Of a stretch of 64,000 bases of DNA, positions 45,286 to 54,019 are shown in pieces. Origin of the DNA: an uncultured Myxococcales bacterium (GTDB lineage Bacteria; Myxococcota; Myxococcia; Myxococcales; Myxococcaceae); contig CALJKW010000050.1 of assembly GCA_937980205.1 (NCBI GenBank), positions 62,001-126,000 on the forward strand. Reading direction: 5' to 3'. The notes under the pieces are model-generated. The model had not been told where the DNA came from and made no database searches. It saw nothing but the letters and a program-made list of their open reading frames with translations. How positions within the stretch are numbered: position 1 is the first letter of the stretch; the number at the start of each line of letters is the position of its first letter. Position numbers and translations under genes: made by a program.

Positions 45286-47076
45286 TCACCGGCGGCGAGC
45301 GGCCCGAACGCGCACCGCCGCGCGCCGCTTCGAGGCGGCGGCCAGCACGACGAGCCCGAGCGCGAGCCAGGCTCCATCCGCCGTGCCGCTGCAGCCGCAA
45401 CCCGGCTGCTGCGGCGGGTCGACGATGCCGGGTTCGCCGGCGTCCACGGTCGACCCTGCGTCGTTCGTCGGCTCACTGCCCGCGTCTTCGGGAGCCCCCG
45501 CGTCCACGGGGACGACGCCGGCATCGGGGATGCGCTTGAGGCAGTTGCCACTGGTCGTGTCGCAGAACGAACCGCTCGCGCACGTCGACTGCGCGCACGA
45601 CCGCGTCGTCGGACCCATGCAGAGCGGCGCGCCGCTCGCGCGGTAGCACAGGCCATTCGACACCTGGCAGCGCAGCACCGGGTTGGGGCTGGGGTCGCAG
45701 TCGGCGTCGCTGGTGCACCCCGGCCAACACATTCCGGTGCGGCCGGCGCCGATGTACTGGCAGGTGAAGCCCGGGCGGCACGACGACGCGTTGCAGGTGC
45801 CGGTGCTGATCGCGCACAGCTGCACGCAGAACGAATCGTTCGCCGACACTACGCCGCGCAGACACGCCGTGCCGCTCGGGCACGCGGTCGACGCGCAGTT
45901 GATCGAGCAATACCCGCCTGCGCCTGACGGGAGGCAGGTCATGCCCCCACCGCAGTCGGCGTCGTTGTCGCACGGCGAGCCGACGTCCGAGGCGCCCGGC
46001 GGCTTGCCGCACGTCCAGATGCTGCGCACCTGACCCGAGGCCGTCAGGGTGCCGGGGTTGAAGTTGGCGATGCACTGCCCGGTCGAGTCACAGGTCGAGC
46101 CGCTCGGGCAGCTCGCGCCGCCCGCGTCAGCGCCGCACGGCCGCGTGCAGATCGCACCGACGCTCGTGCAGCCGCACGAAGTGCCCTGCTGGCAGTCGGC
46201 CACCGTGAAGCCTTCGTCCGTCTGCGGGTTGTACTTGTCGCAGGGTCGGCCGATGCCGTTCACCGGGTACAGCTGGCACATGTTGTCCTGGTCGCGCGCG
46301 TTCGGGTGCTGCGGCGTCGGGCCTCCGCCGGCGAACGGGAACATGACCGACGTCATGTCGACTCCCGGAGAGGAGCAGCGCGGCAGGTTCTCGGCGCCGG
46401 ACTGCCGGCAGACGTGGTGGAGGCCGAAGCAGTGCGCGGTCTCCTGCTGCGCGACTCCCATGAGGTCGATCGCGTTCTGGCTGCCGTTGAGGGCGAACGG
46501 CGTGTCGACCGCATTGTACGCGGTGTCGCAGTCGCTCACGTAGCCCTGGCTGTCCGGCACCGGCGAGGCGAACGCGACGACGCCGCCCTGCACGTACGGG
46601 TAGAGCGGATCGCTTCGGCTCGAGATGAACACGCCCTGCGCGTTGATGCCGTCGCGGTCGTTCACCCGCGCCGTGGTTCCGGTGAAGACGGTGATGCCTG
46701 CGTCCACGATGCCGGCGTCGGGGTCCGTGCCCGCGTCGGGGTCCGTGCCTGCGTCAGGGGCCGCTGGAGGTCCGGCGTCGGGCGCCGCCGGGACGACCTC
46801 GATGAGGTTGAGCGACGAGCAGGCCATTCCGGCGCTGTCTTTCGGCGCGCCGGCGGTGAAGTCCTGAAAGCTCGCGAGCACCGCCCTGCGCACATCGAGG
46901 GGCGTCAGGGTGGTGTTCGACCACGGGATGCCGTCTGAGCCGAGGCCCGAGTAGTGCCAGCGGAACGTGTTGCCGCGCACCTGCGTGCCGGTGGTGTAGA
47001 GCGGGTACGCGGCGGCGTTGGTGATCAAGACGCCAGCCATGACCATGGCGCCCGCGATGACGGCGGCGCGTTTCAT
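45286..47076 (-). CDS. MYXO-CTERM secreted metalloprotease-like protein with altered zinc motif
   Basis: Protein of 596 aa from ATG 47076 (GGAGGT upstream). Signal peptide, then an N-terminal domain with the matrixin-like segment GVAQQETAHCFGLHHVC, where the first His of HExxHxxGxxH is Gln. A DAG tether (TDPDAGTDPDAGIVDAG) lies inside. Next come Cys-rich repeats of the DADCGGG/DCDPS type (SPCDNDADCGGGMTCLPSG). The C-terminus is CGCSGTADGAWLALGLVVLAAASKRRA, a MYXO-CTERM sorting tail. Surface-anchored; protease activity is uncertain because of the Gln. It overlaps the 47073-47594 gene by 4 bases. Confidence 0.85.
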   Translation of the reverse strand: MKRAAVIAGAMVMAGVLITNAAAYPLYTTGTQVRGNTFRWHYSGLGSDGIPWSNTTLTPLDVRRAVLASFQDFTAGAPKDSAGMACSSLNLIEVVPAAPDAGPPAAPDAGTDPDAGTDPDAGIVDAGITVFTGTTARVNDRDGINAQGVFISSRSDPLYPYVQGGVVAFASPVPDSQGYVSDCDTAYNAVDTPFALNGSQNAIDLMGVAQQETAHCFGLHHVCRQSGAENLPRCSSPGVDMTSVMFPFAGGGPTPQHPNARDQDNMCQLYPVNGIGRPCDKYNPQTDEGFTVADCQQGTSCGCTSVGAICTRPCGADAGGASCPSGSTCDSTGQCIANFNPGTLTASGQVRSIWTCGKPPGASDVGSPCDNDADCGGGMTCLPSGAGGYCSINCASTACPSGTACLRGVVSANDSFCVQLCAISTGTCNASSCRPGFTCQYIGAGRTGMCWPGCTSDADCDPSPNPVLRCQVSNGLCYRASGAPLCMGPTTRSCAQSTCASGSFCDTTSGNCLKRIPDAGVVPVDAGAPEDAGSEPTNDAGSTVDAGEPGIVDPPQQPGCGCSGTADGAWLALGLVVLAAASKRRAAVRVRAARRR

Positions 47077-47594
47077 CGGCCACCTCCCGCTGCGCGCCGA
47101 ACGACGCGCTCGAGCTCGTCGAGCGCGAGGGAGCGCTCCGGCGCTGCAGCCGCGCCCCCGCCCTTCGCTACGAACGACAGCTCCGAAAAGTCGCGCTCCG
47201 CCAACGCCGGCCGACCGGTCGGCCGCGTCACCTCGAACTTCCCCTGACCGAGGCCGAGGATGAAGAAGACCCCCAGGTGCGGTCCGCCGCCCGACCGCAG
47301 GAAGAGCACTGCCTCCTCTCCGACGCGAAAGCGCGCGTCGCCGGGGATGCCCTTGAGCTGCCTCACCACGACGGTGCTCCCCGCGTCTCCCTTGAGGTTG
47401 CTCGAGACCGTGAACGTCGTCTCGACCGTGGCGTGCCGCGCGCGCTCGTCGTAGCCCTCGCGCTGGCTCTCGACGATCGCGCGCACCACGTGGGTCGCCT
47501 GGCGCGTGAGCGCATCGGCCGACTGGGGAATGACGCTGGAGGCGTGCGCGGCGCACGGCAACAGCAGCAGCGCGAGAAGGCCACGGCTCATCAT
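47073..47594 (-). CDS. Exported protein partner of the MYXO-CTERM gene
   Basis: Protein of 173 aa. Signal peptide SRGLLALLLLPCAAHASS, then a compact beta-rich domain: TRQATHVVRAIVESQREGYD, TVETTFTVSSNLKGDAGSTVVVRQLKG, VGEEAVLFLRSGG and LGVFFILGLGQGKFEVTR. The C-terminus is Ala/Arg-rich. The pattern is like small conserved myxobacterial proteins found beside MYXO-CTERM proteases, but I cannot name the family. Overlap of 4 bases with that gene shows co-translation. Confidence 0.7.
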   Translation of the reverse strand: MMSRGLLALLLLPCAAHASSVIPQSADALTRQATHVVRAIVESQREGYDERARHATVETTFTVSSNLKGDAGSTVVVRQLKGIPGDARFRVGEEAVLFLRSGGGPHLGVFFILGLGQGKFEVTRPTGRPALAERDFSELSFVAKGGGAAAAPERSLALDELERVVRRAAGGGR

Positions 47595-47687
47595 GTCGAG
47601 GGACTCCTTTTCCGGCCCGGCGCAAGAGCGTCTGCCACGAACGGGTGAGCGGGGGAAGTGACGTCGACCGTCACACTGCTGCCCGCT

Positions 47688-48203
47688 TTAAGGCGCGCAG
47701 CTGTAGTTCGCGCAGTTGCCGCTGGCGCAGTGCCGGTCTTGCAGGCAGTGCGAGCCGTTCGCCAGCGCCGTACGGCAGACGATCGGCTCGTAGGTGTAGT
47801 CGTAGCAGAACGAGCCCGGGCAGCAGTCTGAGTCGTCTTCGCACGCCGTGCCGAGGTTCGTGCACGCGCCGCCGCAGACGGCATTCACGCAGCTGCCGCT
47901 CTGGCACTGACTGTCCTCCAGGCACCAGGCCCCGTCGGCCAGCTTCGCGCGGCAGGTGGGCGGGGCGTACGTGAAGGTGAAGCAGAAGCTGTCGCCGCAG
48001 CAGTCGGAGTCGGCGCTGCAGGTGTCTCCGGCCGCTGCGCAACGCGGGCCCTGGACACTGCGCGTGGGCGGCTGATCCGCGTTCGCGGTCGGGCCTTGCT
48101 GCTGCGACTGCTGCTGGCCTCGAGGCGGCAGCTTCTCCGACTCGGTGGTGGTGACGAGACAACCGGACAATGCGAACAAGACGACGACGGCAAGACATCT
48201 CAT
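47688..48203 (-). CDS. Cys-rich lipoprotein with duplicated nine-cysteine module
   Basis: Protein of 171 aa. Lipobox LSGC, then a Gln/Pro-rich spacer (PRGQQQSQQQGP). Two tandem ~50-residue modules align: DTCSADSDCCGDSFCFTFTY...LADGAWCLEDSQCQSGSCV, and TACEDDSDCCPGSFCYDYTY...LANGSHCLQDRHCASGNCA. Each has nine Cys in the same spacing, as in disulfide-rich Dickkopf/conotoxin-like repeats. Likely extracellular and disulfide-bonded; function unknown. Confidence 0.75.
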   Translation of the reverse strand: MRCLAVVVLFALSGCLVTTTESEKLPPRGQQQSQQQGPTANADQPPTRSVQGPRCAAAGDTCSADSDCCGDSFCFTFTYAPPTCRAKLADGAWCLEDSQCQSGSCVNAVCGGACTNLGTACEDDSDCCPGSFCYDYTYEPIVCRTALANGSHCLQDRHCASGNCANYSCAP

Positions 48204-48218
48204 GACGGGCTCCTCCTC

Positions 48219-48437
48219 CTAGAAAATCGTGTAGACGAACGGCGCGACGTACTCGACGGCTGCCACGGCGGCGAGCAGCGCTGCCGACAGCGCCAGCACC
48301 ACCACCAGCGGGATGAGCCACCACCGGCGGCTGGCGAGCAGCGCCCGGCACAGCTCCAAGAAGACGTTGCGGCGAACGGCGGGGGCGGCGCTCGGCCGGG
48401 CCGCACGGCTGATGACGGCTTGGGCGATCGGTCTCAT
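48219..48437 (-). CDS. DUF5989-like small membrane protein
   Basis: Protein of 72 aa with one transmembrane helix (WWLIPLVVVLALSAALLAAVAAV) preceded by a basic segment FLELCRALLASRRW. This is the DUF5989 pattern, a short protein commonly encoded with carbamoyltransferases of the NodU/CmcH type. It overlaps the carbamoyltransferase gene by 4 bases (48434-48437). Confidence 0.8.
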   Translation of the reverse strand: MRPIAQAVISRAARPSAAPAVRRNVFLELCRALLASRRWWLIPLVVVLALSAALLAAVAAVEYVAPFVYTIF

Positions 48438-50179
48438 GTGGGTCTCCGCTGAATGAGGCAGTTCTCCAGCACCAGGAAGTCGAGGTCCGAGCGCGCGAAC
48501 ACCGCGTACGCCTCGGCCGGCGAGGCGCAGAGCGGCTCGTCCTTGAGGTTCATCGACGTGTTGAGCACCACGCCTACTCCGGTGCGGCGGCGGAACGCCG
48601 AGACGAGCGCGTGGAAGGTCGGGTTGTCATGCTCGCGAACCACCTGCACGCGCGCGGTGCCGTCGACGTGCGTCACCGCCGGGAGCGCCTGGCGCGTGTG
48701 CTCGCGCACCGGCACGACCGAGCACATGAACGGCGAGAGCAGGTCGGCATCGGCGTCGACGTCGAACCAGGCGTCTGCTTCCTCGGCGAGCACCGCGGGC
48801 GCGAATGGGCGGAAGCGCTCGCGGAACTTGATCTTGCGGTTCACGCGGTCTTGCGCCTTCGGATCTCGGGGGTCGGCGACGATCGACCGCGCGCCGAGCG
48901 CGCGTGGCCCCCACTCGAAGCGGCCCTGGAACCAGCCGCCGACCTGCTGATCGGCGAGCAGCCGCGCGACCTCGTCGGCCAGCAGCGCCCGGTCGACGAA
49001 GACCGAGTGCTCGACGCCGCAGTCGCGGAGGAACGCCGCGATGTCGTCGGGCGCCCACGCTGCTCCCAGGAAGGCGTGGCGCATCGGGGCGCGCCGCGGC
49101 TGGGCGTGCAGTACGTGCGTCGCCCACTGCGCCGCGCCGAGGGCGCCACCCGCGTCGCCTGCGGCCGGCTGCACGAACAGGCGCTCGAACGGACCTTCGA
49201 CCTGCACGCGCCGGTTCGCCACGCAGTTGAGCGCGACCCCGCCGGCGAGGCACAGCGAACGTTCGCCGGTCAGCGCGTGCGCGCGGCGGGCCAGCCCGAG
49301 CATGTAGCGCTCCGTCAGCTGCTGCAGGCTCGCGGCGATGTCCGCGAAGCGCTGGTCCTCCGCGGTGCGGGCGGGCAACGCCAGCGGAGCGCCGGGCTGC
49401 CGCGCGGGGCCGAGCAGGGCCTCGAGCGCCGGCGTGAAGCTCTTCGTCGGGTGTCGCTGGTAGCAGAAGTAGCGCTCGTCGATGGTGAGCGACGCGTCGT
49501 CGGAGACGGCGCAGATCTTCTCGAGCGCGTCGAGGTAGCGAGGCTGGCCGTACGCCGCGAGCCCCATCACCTTGTACTCGCCCTCGTTGACCTCGAAGCC
49601 GAGGTACGCGGTGAGCGCCGAGTAGAAGAGCCCGATGGAGTGGGGGAAGTGCAGCTCCTCCAGCAGCTCGACGGTCGAGCCGGAGGCGTCGGACCGCGCC
49701 CGGTAGATCGACGTCGTCGCCCACTCGCCCACGCCGTCCGCCGTGACGACCGCGGCGGACTCGAATGGCGACGAGAAGAACGCCGACGCGGCGTGCGAGA
49801 GGTGGTGCTCGCAGAAGAGCAGCTGGTCCTGGCGGCAGCCGAGGCCTTTGCAGAGATCGCGTTCGATCCATAAGCGCTGCCCGAGCCAGGTGGCCATCGC
49901 GCGCGGGAATTGGGCGAGCCCGAACGGAAACTCGCGCAGGTGCGTGACCAGCAGCCGCTCGAGCTTGCGCAGCGGCTTCTCGTAGAAGATGACGTGATCG
50001 ACGTCTTCGATGGCGAGGCCGGCCTGCTCGAGGCAGAACCGCGCGGCCTGCACCGGCAGCGCGGCGTCGTGCTTGATGCGGCTGAAGCGCTCCTCCTGGG
50101 CCGCGGCGATGACCTCGCCGTCGACGAGCAGGGCCGCCGCCGAGTCGTGGAAGAACGCGCTGATTCCGAGGACGATCAT
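48434..50179 (-). CDS. Carbamoyltransferase (NodU/CmcH family)
   Basis: Protein of 581 aa. N-terminal ASKHA-like domain: MIVLGISAFFHDSAAALLVDG, QEERFSRIKHDAALP, CEHHLSHAASAFFSSPF and LCLAGGVALNCVANRRV; C-terminal domain GRFEWGPRALGARSIVADPRD. The family transfers a carbamoyl group from carbamoyl phosphate via carbamoyl-AMP onto a hydroxyl of sugars or antibiotics. Acceptor not evident. It starts directly after the ferritin-like gene's stop, and is in an operon with SGNH hydrolase and DUF5989, typical of surface-glycan or natural-product decoration. Confidence 0.92.
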   Translation of the reverse strand: MIVLGISAFFHDSAAALLVDGEVIAAAQEERFSRIKHDAALPVQAARFCLEQAGLAIEDVDHVIFYEKPLRKLERLLVTHLREFPFGLAQFPRAMATWLGQRLWIERDLCKGLGCRQDQLLFCEHHLSHAASAFFSSPFESAAVVTADGVGEWATTSIYRARSDASGSTVELLEELHFPHSIGLFYSALTAYLGFEVNEGEYKVMGLAAYGQPRYLDALEKICAVSDDASLTIDERYFCYQRHPTKSFTPALEALLGPARQPGAPLALPARTAEDQRFADIAASLQQLTERYMLGLARRAHALTGERSLCLAGGVALNCVANRRVQVEGPFERLFVQPAAGDAGGALGAAQWATHVLHAQPRRAPMRHAFLGAAWAPDDIAAFLRDCGVEHSVFVDRALLADEVARLLADQQVGGWFQGRFEWGPRALGARSIVADPRDPKAQDRVNRKIKFRERFRPFAPAVLAEEADAWFDVDADADLLSPFMCSVVPVREHTRQALPAVTHVDGTARVQVVREHDNPTFHALVSAFRRRTGVGVVLNTSMNLKDEPLCASPAEAYAVFARSDLDFLVLENCLIQRRPT

Positions 50180-50914
50180 CTAGAACTGCCTCCGCGCCGC
50201 TTCGAGTGACGCCGCCGTAGAGCGCTGCTTCCAGCCTGCGGAAGACGGCTCGACCGCCCGCGCGATCAGCGCGAACAGCGGCAGCGCGAGCAGGTAAACG
50301 CCGCCCAGGAAGACGCGGCTCACCGCGTCGCCGAGCACGCGGCCGGCCCTGCGCCAGGCTTCCCACGCGCGGCGGGCGCGGACCTTGAGCAGCGCGGACA
50401 GCACCTCGCGGCGGCGCCCCTGGCGGCGCAGGCCGTCGAGCAGCTGCCCGCTGTAGACGACGTGGAACCGCTCGTCCTTCGCGACGCGGGCGAAGAGCGC
50501 CTCGAGCTCCGGCTGGTCCGCGAAGTGGCGGCGCAGCACCTGGAACTGCAGCTCGCCGCGGCGCTCGGCGAGGTACACGAACGCGAGGAACACGGTGAGC
50601 GACATGCGCGCGAAGAGGTTCTGCCTTCGCGCGTGAATGAGCCGGTACTCCCCTTCCGCAGCTGGAGGAGCCAAGGCCCGTGCGGCGTCGCGGAACAGCG
50701 CAGCGTGCCGCGCCTCGTCCATCGCGTGCCGGAAGAACAGCCGGCGCAGGCGCGGCTCCTCGGCGAGCTCCGCGGCCTTGAGCATGTCGAGGGCGCTTCC
50801 GGCCTCGGTCGCGGAGAAGCCGTCGAGCTTGGCGGCGATCTTCTCGGTGCTGCGCCACACCAATGGCGCGAGCGCGCGCAGCAAGAGCTGCGACAGTCCT
50901 TCGGAGGCGATCAT
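50180..50914 (-). CDS. Ferritin-like di-iron protein of the carbamoyltransferase operon
   Basis: Protein of 244 aa from ATG 50914 (4-base overlap with the SGNH gene). Helical bundle with Glu in helix 1 (FSATEAGSALDML), E67-A-R-H70 in MDEARHAALF, Glu in helix 3 (LAERRGELQF) and a second ExxH in KDERFHVVY. These are the six carboxylate/His ligands expected for a di-iron centre. A hydrophobic C-terminal helix (GGVYLLALPLFALIARAV) suggests membrane association. It differs from the pair at 3728 and 62480. It could be an oxygenase or desaturase acting on the operon's lipid or glycan substrate; substrate unknown. Confidence 0.8.
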   Translation of the reverse strand: MIASEGLSQLLLRALAPLVWRSTEKIAAKLDGFSATEAGSALDMLKAAELAEEPRLRRLFFRHAMDEARHAALFRDAARALAPPAAEGEYRLIHARRQNLFARMSLTVFLAFVYLAERRGELQFQVLRRHFADQPELEALFARVAKDERFHVVYSGQLLDGLRRQGRRREVLSALLKVRARRAWEAWRRAGRVLGDAVSRVFLGGVYLLALPLFALIARAVEPSSAGWKQRSTAASLEAARRQF

Positions 50915-52008
50915 CGCTTCACCTGTGCGTCGAGGGTTGTGAGCAGCGCGGCCAGCTCGTCGGCCACCACCGCGTGACCGGCGGCCGAGAGGTGGTAGTC
51001 GTCGGGGAGGAACACGCCGGGGCCCGCCGCGCGCAGCGCCGGCAGCAGGTTGACCGCCGGCACGCCCAGGCCCCGTGCGTCGGCGACGAAGTCCTCGAGC
51101 AGGGCCTCGGTGGCCGTCATGTCCCGCGGCGCTGCCCGGTACTTCTGCCACTCGGAGGCGGTCACCTGCACATCCAGCGGCAGCGCCGCCGCAACGACCT
51201 GGCAGCCGTGCTCCCGGCAGACGCTCACCGCGCGCGCGAGGTGCTCGGCCAGCGGCGTGCGGAACGGGCCAGGCCGCGCCCCGCGTCGCGCGGCCTCGCG
51301 TTCGAGAGCGAGGGGAGCCGCAGCCGGAGGTGGTCCGCCGTCGCCGATCGCGTGAACGAGCTGGCGGACGGCGAGCACCAGGTGCGAGCGCCCGAACAGA
51401 AAGCCACGGAGCGGAAAGTCGCGCGCCGCCGTCGCCGGAGCCGCCGCTGCCCAACCGTCGACCGCCGTGGTGCGCTGCGTGTTCGGCAAGGTCTCGAACC
51501 AGTCGTTGGCGGCGTTCGCGAAGAACACCGCGTGCGTCGGCTTGAAGCGGGGCGCCAGGTCGGCGAGCGCGAGCACCGATTCGGGCGGCCCCCACGACGG
51601 CACCGCGGCGGGCAGGGCCTCGAGGTCCGCGCGTCGCTCGAGCCGAGCCGCCATCGTGTCGCCGAACGCCACGCCGTAGCCGAGCACCTGGGAGTCGCCC
51701 AGCAGCAGGGCGCGGCGCGCCTGCGGAGCGCTCTGCGGCCAGGCGGGCCCCCGAAACCCGAGGTCATTGGTGGCGATCTCCGTCAGGCGGCCGTCGCGGC
51801 TGCGCACCGTCGTCGCGTCATCGGGTCGCAGGCGGACGCCGTAGCGCGCGTCGGCCTCGAACAGGTTCAGGTAGGGGTAGGCGCCCCGGTGTGCCGCCCG
51901 CGCGACCACCTCGGCGGCGCCCAGGCCGGCTGCTGCGGAGACGAGGCACGCGGCAATCCGCGCCGCGAAGCTTCGGGGGACGCTGCTCCCTGCGTGACCG
52001 TCGTTCAT
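50911..52008 (-). CDS. Membrane-anchored SGNH/GDSL-type hydrolase
   Basis: Protein of 365 aa from ATG 52008. N-terminal signal or anchor (IAACLVSAAAGLGAAEVVA). SGNH blocks: LLLGDSQVLGYGV (Ser), FANAANDWFE (Asn) and DDYHLSAAGHAVVADEL (Asp-x-x-His). Expected esterase or acetyltransferase-type activity on lipids or glycans outside the membrane. First gene of the four-gene operon with ferritin-like protein, carbamoyltransferase and DUF5989; the neighbours suggest modification of one exported molecule. Confidence 0.85.
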   Translation of the reverse strand: MNDGHAGSSVPRSFAARIAACLVSAAAGLGAAEVVARAAHRGAYPYLNLFEADARYGVRLRPDDATTVRSRDGRLTEIATNDLGFRGPAWPQSAPQARRALLLGDSQVLGYGVAFGDTMAARLERRADLEALPAAVPSWGPPESVLALADLAPRFKPTHAVFFANAANDWFETLPNTQRTTAVDGWAAAAPATAARDFPLRGFLFGRSHLVLAVRQLVHAIGDGGPPPAAAPLALEREAARRGARPGPFRTPLAEHLARAVSVCREHGCQVVAAALPLDVQVTASEWQKYRAAPRDMTATEALLEDFVADARGLGVPAVNLLPALRAAGPGVFLPDDYHLSAAGHAVVADELAALLTTLDAQVKR

Positions 52009-52029
52009 CACGCCGCAGGTTGTAGCTGC

Positions 52030-52085
52030 CACTGAATCGTATAGTAAATCTGTTCTATTTTTACGACGCCGTATCAAAAATCTTT
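52030..52085. promoter_or_regulatory. AT-rich divergent promoter region
   Basis: This short AT-rich patch (ATAGTAAATCTGTTCTATTTTT and AAAAATCTTTACG) stands out in the high-GC surroundings between the SGNH gene (minus) and the His/Gly-rich gene (plus). The 11-mer AAATCTGTTCT also occurs at 14231-14241. Exact -35/-10 elements are not assigned. Confidence 0.3.
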
Positions 52086-52163
52086 ACGCAGGCCGGTCGG
52101 TGGTCGTGAATTCCGCCCCGCGCCCAGGCGTCTCAGCCGCGTAACCGTTCACCTGGAGAAGAC

Positions 52164-52463
52164 ATGAAGACCTTGTTCACCCTCAGTGCAGTGGCGACCA
52201 TGCTGCTCTCGACTGCGGCGTTCGCGGGAGACCGCTGGGCGCCTCCGCACCACGGACATCACGGGCACGGCGGCCATCACGTCGTCCTGCCTCTGCCGCC
52301 GATCTTCCACGGACACGGGCATGCACCGGTGTACCGGGGCCACCACGACGACGGGCATGGCGGCGGTCGCGCGTACCGCAGTTGGGGCGGCGGCGCACAC
52401 CACGGTGGCGGCCACCATGCTCCTGCGCACGGGCGCGGGCATGGCGGCGGTCACCATCGGTAG
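52164..52463 (+). CDS. Exported His/Gly-rich protein
   Basis: Protein of 99 aa. Signal peptide KTLFTLSAVATMLLSTAAFAGD, then a mature part almost wholly of His, Gly, Pro and Arg (APPHHGHHGHGGHHVV, HGHGHAPVYRGHHDDGHGGG, HHGGGHHAPAHGRGHGGGHHR). GGAGAAG lies 4-5 bases upstream. A strong candidate for binding Cu/Ni/Zn outside the cytoplasm; no fold is expected. It converges on a Csp-like copper-storage gene with 3 bases between their stops. Confidence 0.8.
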   Translation: MKTLFTLSAVATMLLSTAAFAGDRWAPPHHGHHGHGGHHVVLPLPPIFHGHGHAPVYRGHHDDGHGGGRAYRSWGGGAHHGGGHHAPAHGRGHGGGHHR

Positions 52464-52466
52464 AGG

Positions 52467-52880
52467 TCAGGCCGCTGAGGGGAGCGTCTGCAGCAGCTGC
52501 TCGCAGGCCTCCTCGCAGGCGCGGCACGCCTCCGCGCAGATGCGGCAGTGCTCGTGATGCTGCGCGTGCCGCTCGCACTCGAGGGCGCAAGCGGCGCACG
52601 CCTGCGCGCAGATCTCGAGCTGGCCGCGCAGAAGCGTGGCGTCGGCGCTCGTCAGTCGCGCGAGCAGGCGCGCGGTCGTGCCACACACGTCCGCGCAGTC
52701 GAGGTCGAGGCGAATGCAGCGTCGCAGCATGTCGACGTTCTTTTCGTTGAGGCATGCGTCTGCGCACGAGACGCACGACAGCTCGCAGCCGGCGCAGGCG
52801 TCGAGGCAGGCCGCGAGGACTTTTGTGTCGAGCTGCGACGGATTCGGGGTGGTGCTGAGGATGGATTCGTAGTTGTGCAT
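52467..52880 (-). CDS. Four-helix-bundle copper-storage protein (Csp-like)
   Basis: Protein of 137 aa without signal peptide, so a cytosolic Csp3-like form. It is full of Cys in helical spacing: LDACAGCELSCVSCADACL, CIRLDLDCADVC, ICAQACAACALECERH and HCRICAEACRACEEACEQLL. This matches the DUF326/YhjQ-type Cys-lined four-helix bundle that stores many Cu(I) ions. His residues (HAQHHEHC) lie near the opening. It fits the copper theme of the window and is paired convergently with the His-rich exported protein. Confidence 0.88.
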   Translation of the reverse strand: MHNYESILSTTPNPSQLDTKVLAACLDACAGCELSCVSCADACLNEKNVDMLRRCIRLDLDCADVCGTTARLLARLTSADATLLRGQLEICAQACAACALECERHAQHHEHCRICAEACRACEEACEQLLQTLPSAA

Positions 52881-53085
52881 GAGAACGCTCCGGTTGGGGT
52901 TCGGCCTCGAGAAGCTGCATCGGCCGGGCCCAGTCGGTGTCGGCGGGCGTTGCGAGATTTACCGGCTGGGGGCGCCACTTGCGTCCCGCCTGCCCGGACC
53001 ATTCGGCAGGAATGCCTCGTTGGGAACCGCTCGGTAACGATGTCGAACATGGTGCGTGATTCGCTGCGTCACGCCGTCCAACCAG

Positions 53086-53994
53086 TCACGGCAGAATCTT
53101 TCGTGTAGGGCACTCGCCGTCGCCCTGGTAGTCCCCCAACGTCCTCGCTTGCGCCTCGAGGTAATCGAAGGCGGTGTTCACCGGGATGATGGCGCCGGAC
53201 AGGTTGTAGCCGCGCGCCTGGGTGAACAGGTCGGACGCGCGTACCTGCCGCAGCTCCTCGACCGTCGTCGCGCCGTCCCGGTCGAGATCCGCGTCGGCGA
53301 TCCACTGCGCCTTGCGTTCGGTGACCTCGGCGCCCTGGGTGATGTTGGTGAAGAACCAGTGATCGCCGTGCACCGTCGGCTTGATCTGCACGGTGCCGCC
53401 AGTGGGCACGGCGAAGCCGGTCTCACCCGTCTGCGACGCGCAGTCCTCGAACGAGGTGCCGGCCTTCAGCCGCCAATCGAACGTCACCGTCTCGCGCGGC
53501 ACGCAGTCGGCGGGCGCCGCGGGGCGGCAGGAGCGGCCTCCCGGCATGGTGACGCTGCCCTTCACGTAGAGCGACAGGCCACCGCTCACCATGAGGTCAT
53601 GATCCGCGTCGCTCAGGCCGGTGGCCTTCTCAGCGGAAGCCGGCGCGTTGGGCATGTCGAAGCCGAACTTGTCCCACCGGGTAGCCTCGGGGCCGTTGAA
53701 CGACGCGATGACCACGCCGCCAGCCGGCACGCGCAGGAGGTCGACGACGTAGACCTTCGGCTCGGCGAGCTTCTCCGAGGCGCGTGCGGACTGCGCCGCG
53801 CGCACGTTGCCGATCGTGATGAGGAACTTCTCGTACGTCACCGTCCAGCCGTCTTTGACGTTTTCGTCGCCGGTGCCCGGCTGCAACCCGTCGGGGATGC
53901 TGTCCTCCGGCTGCACGAAGACCTGAACGGTTCCGGTCGGACGTCCGCACGCGACAGCGGCAAGGCTGATGATGAACAAAATGCTGCTTCTCAT
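53086..53994 (-). CDS. Lipoprotein with EF-hand-like motif, related to the next lipoprotein
   Basis: Protein of 302 aa. Lipobox AVAC. N-terminal motif DGWTVTYEKFLITIGNV, like GGWQVTLSRADVGIGPV in the 54020-54742 protein, so the two appear related. The middle has beta strands and Cys pairs (GGRSCRPAAPADCVP). Near the C-terminus, DADLDRDGATTVEEL looks like an EF-hand loop. Third gene of the TonB-receptor cluster (receptor, lipoprotein, this lipoprotein). A substrate-binding or receptor-assisting role is inferred only from order. Confidence 0.65.
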   Translation of the reverse strand: MRSSILFIISLAAVACGRPTGTVQVFVQPEDSIPDGLQPGTGDENVKDGWTVTYEKFLITIGNVRAAQSARASEKLAEPKVYVVDLLRVPAGGVVIASFNGPEATRWDKFGFDMPNAPASAEKATGLSDADHDLMVSGGLSLYVKGSVTMPGGRSCRPAAPADCVPRETVTFDWRLKAGTSFEDCASQTGETGFAVPTGGTVQIKPTVHGDHWFFTNITQGAEVTERKAQWIADADLDRDGATTVEELRQVRASDLFTQARGYNLSGAIIPVNTAFDYLEAQARTLGDYQGDGECPTRKILP

Positions 53995-54019
53995 GAGCTG
54001 CTCCTTCTTCGGGTGAGGT

